A stretch of 64,000 nucleotides of DNA from CAWCKS01 sp963763485 (lineage in GTDB: Bacteria > Pseudomonadota > Alphaproteobacteria > Rhizobiales > Xanthobacteraceae). The translations under genes and the position numbers were made by a program. Below are positions 19,034-26,343 of this stretch, piece by piece. Below the pieces are notes generated by a model that ran no database searches, was not told where the DNA came from, and saw only the letters and a list, made by a program, of their open reading frames with translations. The stretch covers positions 620,001-684,000 of the forward strand of contig CAVXOW010000007.1 of NCBI GenBank assembly GCA_963763485.1. Direction: 5' to 3'. Position 1 is the first letter of the stretch, and each line of letters starts with the position of its first letter.

Positions 19034-19051
19034 TTCGCACACCGCTGCGAA
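19034..19051. promoter_or_regulatory. Palindrome, candidate repressor operator
   Basis: TTCGCA-CACCGC-TGCGAA is a perfect 6-bp inverted repeat with 6-bp spacer, 30 bp upstream of the XRE start and 114 bp upstream of the CD-NTase start. Its size and place in the divergent intergenic region suit a dimeric HTH repressor controlling both directions. No binding evidence. Confidence 0.5.
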
Positions 19052-19164
19052 TATGCGGTATCGACAATAATGCCATGGCGAACAAGAAAATTGCAAGTTG
19101 TTGATCGGGCGCGGCTTTCGAGAAAGGGGCCGCCTTCGGGCGCAATCAAACCAACAGGTGACGC

Positions 19165-20412
19165 GTGAATTACACAGACCGTTTTCTTCGCGAGACCGCG
19201 AGCTACAGCGTTCTCGACGTGATGCTGGCGGACATTGCTGTCCGCATTCAGCTGCCGCCGAGCGAATACCAGAAGGCCATCGACCACTATGACGCGATCA
19301 ACGAGTGGATCGACCGGGAAGAAAGCGTCCTGCACGGCCGGGTACGGCTTCTCTATTCGCAGGGCGGGTTCATGATCGGGGCGACGACGGCGCGCCACGA
19401 CACCGAGGCTGACTTCGACATCGACGTGATGGCGCAGATCGACTGGCCCACCAACGTCGACCCGGAAACTGCGCTCGCGACGCTGGACGAGGCGATCCGG
19501 GGCGAACCCGGTTCGCGCTACCACAAGAAGGCCGAGCGCAAGACGCGTTGCAGCACCGTTCACTACAACGGGATGCATCTCGATGTGACGCCGTCGGTCC
19601 GGTTGCCGGGCCAGGCCGAGAAGATCAGCTTCATCTTCCACTCGAAGCCCTCCGATCCGTCGGTGCCGAAGCAGACGCTCTACGCCAACCCGTTCGGTTT
19701 CGGGCAGTGGTTCAACGCCCTCACGCCGGCCGACGAGATTTTCGGCCTCTACTTCGAGAAGTCGTCGCTCGACTACGACCGCATCCGGCTCGAAGCGCTC
19801 GCGAAATCGGACGCAGACCCGGTGCCACCGCAGACGCCAGTCTATCGCAAGTCGCGGGCCGTCATCGCGCTCCAGCTCATCAAGCGCTGGCGCAATCTCG
19901 CCTACGACCGCCGCCATGCGCGCCTGCGCATGCCGCCGTCAGTGCTGCTGGCGTACTACGTCGCCGCGAACGCCAACAAGACGCGGACCCTCGCCGACGA
20001 ACTCGTCCATCAGGTCGAGTGCATGATCGTCGCGCTGGAACAGGCCGAGAAGGCGCACCAGACCGTGTACGAGGTCAATCCGATGTGCGAGCAGGACGAG
20101 CTGACGGACCGCTGGCCTGCCAACCTCGCCGAGCAGCGAGTCTTCATCGACCAGCTGCGGGCGTTCGTTGTGCAGCTTAACGGCTTGCAGAAGGGCCTGC
20201 CGCTGCACGAGATGCAGGCGGCGCTCGAGGACCTGTTCGGCGAGCAGCCCGCCCGCGATGCGGTGCGCAAGTACACCGACCAGCACGTCAACGACAACAA
20301 GACCGGCAAGGGCTTCCACGTCCTGCGCACCGGCAGCATCCCGGCACTTGGCTCCGCCGCCGTGCCGGCCAGCGCGCGGCCGACGCCCAGGAGCAGTCCG
20401 TGGGGTGACTGA
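19165..20412 (+). CDS. CBASS CD-NTase (cGAS/DncV-like nucleotidyltransferase)
   Basis: A 415-residue nucleotidyltransferase that would make a cyclic oligonucleotide second messenger upon phage infection. The nucleotidyltransferase core is visible: LYSQGGFMIGA at 64-73, acidic pair in DFDIDV (D85 and D87) and third acidic residue in HLDVTP (D140). A helical C-terminal half with PPSVLLAYYVAA follows, as in OAS-type enzymes. The usual GS of the loop (QGSxxxGT) reads GG here. The GTG start has AGGTGA upstream. It is first in a rightward operon with the E2, patatin and a fourth gene, 6 bp from the E2. Clade and product cannot be told from sequence alone. Confidence 0.9.
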   Translation: MNYTDRFLRETASYSVLDVMLADIAVRIQLPPSEYQKAIDHYDAINEWIDREESVLHGRVRLLYSQGGFMIGATTARHDTEADFDIDVMAQIDWPTNVDPETALATLDEAIRGEPGSRYHKKAERKTRCSTVHYNGMHLDVTPSVRLPGQAEKISFIFHSKPSDPSVPKQTLYANPFGFGQWFNALTPADEIFGLYFEKSSLDYDRIRLEALAKSDADPVPPQTPVYRKSRAVIALQLIKRWRNLAYDRRHARLRMPPSVLLAYYVAANANKTRTLADELVHQVECMIVALEQAEKAHQTVYEVNPMCEQDELTDRWPANLAEQRVFIDQLRAFVVQLNGLQKGLPLHEMQAALEDLFGEQPARDAVRKYTDQHVNDNKTGKGFHVLRTGSIPALGSAAVPASARPTPRSSPWGD

Positions 20413-20418
20413 TCGGCC

Positions 20419-21225
20419 ATGCCTCCGCTCTCGGTTGATGAACAGGACCGGAAACTGCGGGCTGAATGCCCGCAGTTCCGGCTTGTCGCGCATCACGGAT
20501 GGATGGGGATCTGGGAGGGGCCGCTCACGCCGATCTGCCAGACCTACTGGGTGCGTCTGGTGTATTTCTCGCGCCGCTTCTTTGATGGCTACTATCTCGA
20601 CAACCCGTACATCAGCGTGTTCGTCATCGATCCGCCGATTGGGCCTGACCCGCGCGGCACCGGCGTGCCGCCGCAGCACGTCTATCGTCTCGGTCACGAC
20701 CCCGCGTTCCCGCGCCTGTGCATCTACGACCCGGTCGACGATGACTGGCAGCCGAGCGAGTTCATCGTTGATCGCATCATTCCATGGACCATCAAATGGC
20801 TCTTCTTCCACGAAGAGTGGGTCGCAAGCGGTGAGTGGAAGGGCGGCGGCCTGCATCCGGAGATTCCCGAACCATGTCTGAAGGACGACGACTGCGACCC
20901 GGAGAAGCACGTTCGGCGGGAGCAATTCCGAAGCGCCGAGTTCCACAGGCTTGGCCGAAAGATCGGCGTTTTCGCATCCTGTCCATTGATGGTGGCGGCA
21001 TCCGGGGGATCTTTCCCGCCGCAGTTCTGGCAGAGCTGGAACGCTGCTACGCCGGCGGCGCTTCCATCGCTTCTTGCTTCGACCTTGTCGCAGGAACCTC
21101 AACCGGCGGCATCATCGGTCTTGGACTGGCGGCAGGATACACCGCCGGTGAACTCAGCGACCTCTATGTCAATCGCGGAGATGAAATCTTCCCGCCATAC
21201 GCCGACACTTCGCTCGGCCGCTTGA
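20419..21225 (+). CDS. CBASS E2-like conjugating protein (run-on 3' end)
   Basis: A stand-alone bacterial E2 of the short type II CBASS class, which attaches to or primes the CD-NTase without an E1 partner. The E2 core spans residues about 20-145: TYWVRLVYFSRRFF, then PYISVFVIDPP, the active cysteine C101 in FPRLCIYDP, and WTIKWLFFHEEWVASGEWKG. The open frame continues to 268 residues, overlapping the patatin gene by about 350 bp, far more than usual. The other forward frame stops at 20879-20881, overlapping the patatin ATG by 8 bp, so a single-base indel between about 20840 and 20878 may have removed the natural stop. The last ~115 residues are then meaningless. Confidence 0.8.
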   Translation: MPPLSVDEQDRKLRAECPQFRLVAHHGWMGIWEGPLTPICQTYWVRLVYFSRRFFDGYYLDNPYISVFVIDPPIGPDPRGTGVPPQHVYRLGHDPAFPRLCIYDPVDDDWQPSEFIVDRIIPWTIKWLFFHEEWVASGEWKGGGLHPEIPEPCLKDDDCDPEKHVRREQFRSAEFHRLGRKIGVFASCPLMVAASGGSFPPQFWQSWNAATPAALPSLLASTLSQEPQPAASSVLDWRQDTPPVNSATSMSIAEMKSSRHTPTLRSAA

Positions 21226-21941
21226 GGGCGGCCGCGCGCGACGCCACGCAATATGCCCGCTACACCTATGATCGCGGCGCGCTCGAAAAGCTCCTCGCCG
21301 ATAAACTTGGCCAGCGTCTGTTCGGCACGGCGGGCGTCAGGTTGTGTATTCCCGCCTTCGAGGGCAAGCACAGCGAAGTCTTCGTATTCAAGACGCCGCA
21401 CCATCCCGATTTCCAGACAGATCGTCACCAGCGCATGGTGGACGTAGCTCTGGCGACGGCGGCAGCGCCGACCTATTTCCGGCCGCTCGAACACGGCGGA
21501 TACACGCTTGTCGATGGCGGGGTATGGGCCAACAACCCGGTCATGCTGGCGGTCATCGAAGCGCTGACAAGCTTCGACGTCTCCCGCGAACAGATCGACG
21601 TGTTCACGCTCGGCTGTGGCGACGACAAGTATGTCGTCTCCGGCAGCCAGATCACGGCCGGCGGCCTGTGGCACTGGCGCAAAATCATGGGCGGCGCAAT
21701 GCGCCTTCAGTCCCTTGCCGCCACCAATCAAGCGCGGCTGCTTCTGGGGCCGCCATCCGTCGTGCGGATTGACGCACCGACCTTCGAGCCCATGCTTCGC
21801 ATGGACGACTGGCGGCGCTCGGTACGCGAGTTGGTGCCTGCGGCAGAACGTGCCGTTGCTGAAAACGGAGAGCGCATCGCGGCTCAGTTTCTGACGACGC
21901 AGGCGCTCGCGTATACTCCGGAGCCGGAGGTTGCTGCATGA
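20874..21941 (+). CDS. capV: CBASS effector, patatin-like phospholipase CapV
   Basis: A 355-residue patatin-family phospholipase, the CBASS effector that degrades membrane phospholipids when bound by the CD-NTase product. Counting from ATG 20874: the oxyanion motif DGGGIRGIF is at 39-47, the nucleophile elbow GTSTGG has Ser76, and the catalytic aspartate is D214 in DGGVWANNP. The sequence WPKDRRFRILSIDGGG just before the core is typical of CapV N-termini, which favours ATG 20874 over the upstream in-frame ATG 20835. The stop overlaps the next gene (ATGA). All catalytic residues are present. Confidence 0.9.
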   Translation: MSEGRRLRPGEARSAGAIPKRRVPQAWPKDRRFRILSIDGGGIRGIFPAAVLAELERCYAGGASIASCFDLVAGTSTGGIIGLGLAAGYTAGELSDLYVNRGDEIFPPYADTSLGRLRAAARDATQYARYTYDRGALEKLLADKLGQRLFGTAGVRLCIPAFEGKHSEVFVFKTPHHPDFQTDRHQRMVDVALATAAAPTYFRPLEHGGYTLVDGGVWANNPVMLAVIEALTSFDVSREQIDVFTLGCGDDKYVVSGSQITAGGLWHWRKIMGGAMRLQSLAATNQARLLLGPPSVVRIDAPTFEPMLRMDDWRRSVRELVPAAERAVAENGERIAAQFLTTQALAYTPEPEVAA

Positions 21942-22609
21942 CTGTCTCGTTGCGTTACCCGGTTACGCGTTTCAAGAGCATGAAGGTGGCTCTTAAGGAG
22001 CTGGAGCCCTTCATCAAGGACGGCGCGCATCTCCAGTCGGGAAGGCCGTTCGAGCGCATGGGCGGCATGAGATCGCGCGAAGCCGTCGCAAATTGGCTGC
22101 TCTGCGCCGTCGTCAATGAAATTGACGAGCGCGAACTGTCCTTCGTAAGCGATCCGGTCGACGGCGATGGCGTATTGCACGATGCGAAGTCGGGCGACGT
22201 CTTCCCGACCGAGCACGTGATGATTCCGCGTCAGCAGGCGGATGGAAAAGCGGATGCCCATCAGCTTATCCTCAAGGCCATCGAGCACAAACGTGGGAAG
22301 GGCGGCGCTGACTACGCATCAGGAAAGACCCTCGTGGTCTTTCTCGATGCGCCGGTCGGCGAATGGTTTCCGAACAGGGTAGCGCGTTCGCTTCCGGTTC
22401 CGTTGCTCTTTGAAGCCGTGTGGGTCGTGGGCCTGCACGTCGCCGAGGACGGCGCCTATACCTACAACGTGACTCTTCTGGACATCGGCGCTGGAAATGC
22501 GCCCACCTTCAAGGTCGCCACCAACAAGACGTTCGACGCCTGGAGCGTCACAACGGTTCAGTATAGCTCGAACGTCGAAACGGGTTGTACCGCCGGTGCG
22601 CTGCGATAG
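21938..22609 (+). CDS. Fourth CBASS-operon gene, function unknown
   Basis: A 223-residue protein whose ATG overlaps the capV stop (ATGA at 21938-21941), so it is translationally coupled to the CBASS genes. I do not recognise the family. Visible features are an acidic run SDPVDGDGVLHD (71-82), TEHVMIPR (91-98), a helix ILKAIEHKRGKG and a following strand KTLVVFLDAP. Acid clusters followed by a K-rich helix and a hydrophobic strand occur in PD-(D/E)XK-like folds, but the motif is not clean. It has none of the Cap3 JAB signature (no HxH...D), so it is not the usual deconjugating protease. Confidence 0.75.
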   Translation: MTVSLRYPVTRFKSMKVALKELEPFIKDGAHLQSGRPFERMGGMRSREAVANWLLCAVVNEIDERELSFVSDPVDGDGVLHDAKSGDVFPTEHVMIPRQQADGKADAHQLILKAIEHKRGKGGADYASGKTLVVFLDAPVGEWFPNRVARSLPVPLLFEAVWVVGLHVAEDGAYTYNVTLLDIGAGNAPTFKVATNKTFDAWSVTTVQYSSNVETGCTAGALR

Positions 22610-22697
22610 CGATGGAGATTAGCGCATTTGATTTGGCCACGACCTGACTGAAAGAGAAGCGAGAGGGGCGATCGGCGGCTATCTCGACAAAGCCTGC

Positions 22698-24176
22698 ATG
22701 GCGACCCTACAATCTTCGCATTGCCTATCCGAAAAAAGTCCTCCGATGCCTTTGCAATCTGATTGGCTTCCTGCCGCCACGCCACACGATCCCGCTGAAG
22801 ATCCACCAGGCAGTCTGGATCCGTTGGGTACATTGCTGCAGGCCGAGCGCTTTTCAGAAATACTGCTGCCAGGGCTTACTGTGCGCATGTGGCGGGGTCG
22901 GCTTTTGACAGTCGCGACCCTCGCGGCGTGGGTCGCAGATCAGGCCGTTGTACGTCTAAATAATCGTGATGACGTGCGTCTCGTCTCCCGACTAGCTTTT
23001 GAGAGACTCGTCGTCTCGGCGATCGTGCGAAAAGCCGAGCGGGATGTCACCTACAAGGATGCGCCGCTCAATTTGCCGGGACGGGAACTCGCGAGCAACG
23101 CGCTTGAGGCGGGTGAGCCGCTGACGCGTGCAAACTTCCTCAAGGGGCAGGCGGTCAACGGTCCGTTCGGCGTGATGGCCCGGCTTGCCCGTCAGCTTGA
23201 ACTGGTCGATCTCGATGGCCGGCCGGGAAAAAACGCCGCGCGCCTCCTGACCGAATGGGCTGCCGATGAAGGTCTTGACGGCATCCTCGATGAAGAGGGG
23301 GACAAGCCAGGCGCGAAATGGCTGTCCGAAGCAGTGAACCGGACGGTCGGCGTTGTTGATGGCGGTCAATGGCCAGGTCCGGGCGCAGCGATCTGGGATC
23401 GGCTCGCCGAAAATCTCAGGCCTGACCTGCCGGGTCGGCTCGAGAAGCGCTTCCTGCTTGAAACCTTGCGCACATCTCCTCAACGCAAGCGGATGGTCGA
23501 GCTGCTGAAGCTGAACGACGACCTCTTTCGCAGCGCGTGGGCTGGGCGGGATTCGCGCGGCGAGGCCGAGCGAACCGTCCTGCTTCAGGGCATCAAGCCC
23601 AATCTCGGCGACGATCCAGTCGATCGGCTGATAGATGCGGCGATCGCGGGCGCCGAAGCCTATGAACAGACGGTCGCGCTGCTGCAGCAGACGTTCGACA
23701 GTCTGATCTATGCGCTGAAGGAACGCGATGGCCGCGCGCGACAACAGGACATCCTCGGCGATCCTCGTATTAGCAAGCACCTAGATGCAACGCGTGCCGG
23801 GCTGGGAAAAATTATTCCGGCCCTGCGTCGTGCGGCGGAATTGCTGGACAAGCAGCCGGCCATTAGTCCCACACTGGTCGTCGATCCCTTGCGTGAGCTG
23901 AGGGCCAATGCTGAAGAGGCCGCGACTTCCGTGGCGAGCCTCGTCGATGTCGTCATGCGGCGGCATGTGCGCGTTCAGCAAGTCAAACGCAAGGCCGTGT
24001 GGATCGAAGCAGGCGCCCATTGGACGTTGATGCCGGGCGAGCATCGGGTTGAGATGGGCAAGTTGCCGAGCTGGCAGAATATGTATCTTCACCCGTTCAA
24101 GATTCCCAACGCCTACTCCCTGCTGGGTGACCTGGGACACGTCAGGCGGGACAGCCGTTATGCCGAAGTCCAGTAA
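22698..24176 (+). CDS. Unknown protein, first gene of helicase/phosphodiesterase unit
   Basis: A 492-residue protein with no domain I can name. It is mostly helical, with an N-terminal hydrophobic patch (LLTVATLAAWVADQAVV), many charged helices and a C-terminal WIEAGAHWTLMPGEHR segment. ATG 22746 is an alternative start; neither has a strong ribosome site. Its last 17 bases overlap the start of the Tdp1-like gene, so the two are coupled. In a three-gene unit with a phosphodiesterase and a helicase it could be the sensor or scaffold, but this is only context. Confidence 0.7.
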   Translation: MATLQSSHCLSEKSPPMPLQSDWLPAATPHDPAEDPPGSLDPLGTLLQAERFSEILLPGLTVRMWRGRLLTVATLAAWVADQAVVRLNNRDDVRLVSRLAFERLVVSAIVRKAERDVTYKDAPLNLPGRELASNALEAGEPLTRANFLKGQAVNGPFGVMARLARQLELVDLDGRPGKNAARLLTEWAADEGLDGILDEEGDKPGAKWLSEAVNRTVGVVDGGQWPGPGAAIWDRLAENLRPDLPGRLEKRFLLETLRTSPQRKRMVELLKLNDDLFRSAWAGRDSRGEAERTVLLQGIKPNLGDDPVDRLIDAAIAGAEAYEQTVALLQQTFDSLIYALKERDGRARQQDILGDPRISKHLDATRAGLGKIIPALRRAAELLDKQPAISPTLVVDPLRELRANAEEAATSVASLVDVVMRRHVRVQQVKRKAVWIEAGAHWTLMPGEHRVEMGKLPSWQNMYLHPFKIPNAYSLLGDLGHVRRDSRYAEVQ

Positions 24177-26319
24177 GGGGCAGCCGCGCGCGCTGGCCGA
24201 GGCGTGGACTGCCCCGGCGATGTCGCCCGCCGGCGAGATCGGCCGCCCTCTCATCTGCCTGGCCACGACCTACACGTTTCATGCAGAGTATCTCGAAGGC
24301 GAGCTGCTGCCGCGGTTTCTGGGGCTGAAGTTCGATGAGACGGAAGGCATGCGCCCGTTCATCGTCGAACGGGAGCAGGCGCTGGGCACCGTTCGCGCCT
24401 CGATCCTTGTCGATGCCGACCACCTTGATCCGGCGCAGACGACGCTTCGCTGGGATCAATTGCCGGTCCGGGTGCCGTCTGGTGCGCAGCACGCCAAGAT
24501 CGTGCTGCTGCTCTGGGAAAACTATGCCCGGTTGATCGTGTCTTCAGCCAATCTGACCAGATCGGGTTATCGGCGCAATCGCGAGATCGCTGGAGTGATC
24601 GACTTCTTCGATCATCAGGCGTCGGCGCCGCGACGTCTGTTCCTCGACGCACTCGATTTCCTGAGCGAGGTCTCGCCGCTGGTCAAGGCGTCGGAGCCTG
24701 CGCGTGCGCGGTGGAATAATTCGCTTACGGCCAGCCGTGCGCGCCTTCGCGCTTGGCGCAACATATCCGCGGATTTCGCACCGCGCGAACGGCCGCGCGT
24801 CATGTTTGTCGGCGGGCTGCCCCGTCGCACAGGTGCAGCGCTTCGCTCGCCGCTGCGGCAGGCCATCGATCACTGGGGGACGCGGCGAGCCGAGGAAATT
24901 ACGGTGATCACCCCGTTCGTCGGCGACATTGCCGGAGCAAACGATCCGGTGATCGATACGCTGATGACCTTTCCGCGAACGCGCGATGCGCGTGGCTTTC
25001 TTGTCGTGCCGGGCCGCCCGAAGACGGACGATCCCGCTCGTATGATCGTTGCGCTTCCGGCCCGCTTTCGCGATGCATGGGCCGCTGCCTGGCGCACGCG
25101 TCCGGACGATGTCGAAACGTTTGTCGTTCCGCCCAGTCGCACCGGAGACAAGGTCAGCCGCGATCTGCACGCCAAGGGCATTCTGGTGAGCGGCGACGGG
25201 ACGACGATGCTGCTTTGCGGATCCAGCAATTTCAGTCCGCACGGCATGGGTCTGCGCGTTGCGAACGTGGAAGCCAATCTCTGCTATATCGACGATCAGA
25301 ATGCGCGGCGTGACGGAAGCAGGCTCGAAGACCGACTGCCGGTCGACTGGAGCGCGGATCGTTGCGAGACTGCATTCTGGCCACCTGATGCCGAACCGCT
25401 GGAAGACGATGCGCCGAGCAAGGATCCTCCTCTGCCCGCAGCGTTCCTCTGGGGCATCTACAATCAAAGGACCAATTCGATCGTCGTGACGCTTGATCTG
25501 ACGGCTCCGCTTCCGCCAGACTGGTCACTACACCTGCCCGGAGAACGGACCGACACCTCGACACTCCTGTTCGACGGACAGCATAAGCCCTGGCCGCCTC
25601 ATGACGAGAAGCTGGTGGCAACGCTTCCCGACGCGTTGAAGGGTGTGAACATTCCCGGACTGCGATTGAATTGGCGCGACGAAGCCGGCGGTAGCCATTC
25701 CGGCATCCTTCCCGTCCACGTCGAGTCCATGGATGACCTCCTGCCTCCGGAGGAGATCCGTTCCCTGAAGGCACAGGACATTCTCGATTGTCTCATCTCC
25801 GGCAAGGAGCTCGCGGAGTGGGTCGACGGCATCGAGAAGCGGCGGGAAATTTACGACCCGGACAATAGAGCCGAGCCGGAGTACGATCCGCTGCGGTCAA
25901 TCGATACCAGTGGCTATCTGCTCTACCGGACCCGTCGCCTTGGGGCGGCGCTCACCGCGCTGGGCGACCGGCTGGACAGGACCGTCCGAACTCCCGATGC
26001 GCTGTCCTACAAACTCCGGCAGGATCCGCTTGGGCCGCGGGCGCTCGCCGAGTCGTTGGTGCAGGAGTGGCGGGGAGACGGCGACGGCGTCGCGCGCGGC
26101 GACGCGACCCACGTGATCTTCAGCCTGATCGAACTCAATCTGACGCTGGCGCATATAGCTCAGCGTGTGGTCGAGTTGCCGCTGCGCAAGCTTTTCGGCG
26201 CGACGATCGAAGAGATCGAGGGCATGCAGCGCGAAATCGTCGCTGCGCAGGCTCCTCCCGAGAACCTACAACTGTACATGCGCGAAGTCGCGCGCAGACA
26301 GGTGGAGCTGCTCGCATGA
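24160..26319 (+). CDS. Tdp1-like PLD-superfamily phosphodiesterase
   Basis: A 719-residue PLD-superfamily protein. It has two HxK...N half-sites: H111-A-K113 with N131 in HAKIVLLLWENYARLIVSSAN, and H337-A-K339 with N357 in GSSNFSPHG. Using Asn rather than Asp after HxK is the HKN form of tyrosyl-DNA phosphodiesterase 1, and the first half-site also resembles Tdp1 around it. It may therefore act on DNA ends or DNA-protein adducts, or as a nuclease. The region after residue 420 is a helical C-terminal arm of unknown role. The gene overlaps its upstream neighbour and lies 24 bp before the helicase. PLD-helicase pairs are known from defence systems such as DISARM. Confidence 0.8.
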   Translation: MPKSSKGQPRALAEAWTAPAMSPAGEIGRPLICLATTYTFHAEYLEGELLPRFLGLKFDETEGMRPFIVEREQALGTVRASILVDADHLDPAQTTLRWDQLPVRVPSGAQHAKIVLLLWENYARLIVSSANLTRSGYRRNREIAGVIDFFDHQASAPRRLFLDALDFLSEVSPLVKASEPARARWNNSLTASRARLRAWRNISADFAPRERPRVMFVGGLPRRTGAALRSPLRQAIDHWGTRRAEEITVITPFVGDIAGANDPVIDTLMTFPRTRDARGFLVVPGRPKTDDPARMIVALPARFRDAWAAAWRTRPDDVETFVVPPSRTGDKVSRDLHAKGILVSGDGTTMLLCGSSNFSPHGMGLRVANVEANLCYIDDQNARRDGSRLEDRLPVDWSADRCETAFWPPDAEPLEDDAPSKDPPLPAAFLWGIYNQRTNSIVVTLDLTAPLPPDWSLHLPGERTDTSTLLFDGQHKPWPPHDEKLVATLPDALKGVNIPGLRLNWRDEAGGSHSGILPVHVESMDDLLPPEEIRSLKAQDILDCLISGKELAEWVDGIEKRREIYDPDNRAEPEYDPLRSIDTSGYLLYRTRRLGAALTALGDRLDRTVRTPDALSYKLRQDPLGPRALAESLVQEWRGDGDGVARGDATHVIFSLIELNLTLAHIAQRVVELPLRKLFGATIEEIEGMQREIVAAQAPPENLQLYMREVARRQVELLA

Positions 26320-26343
26320 AGCAGGACAGGATGACGCATCGCA

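Noticed and set aside
19939..21102. Leftward open frame of 387 codons over the CD-NTase and E2 genes
   Set aside because: It lies opposite clear CBASS coding sequence and shows no family signature of its own.
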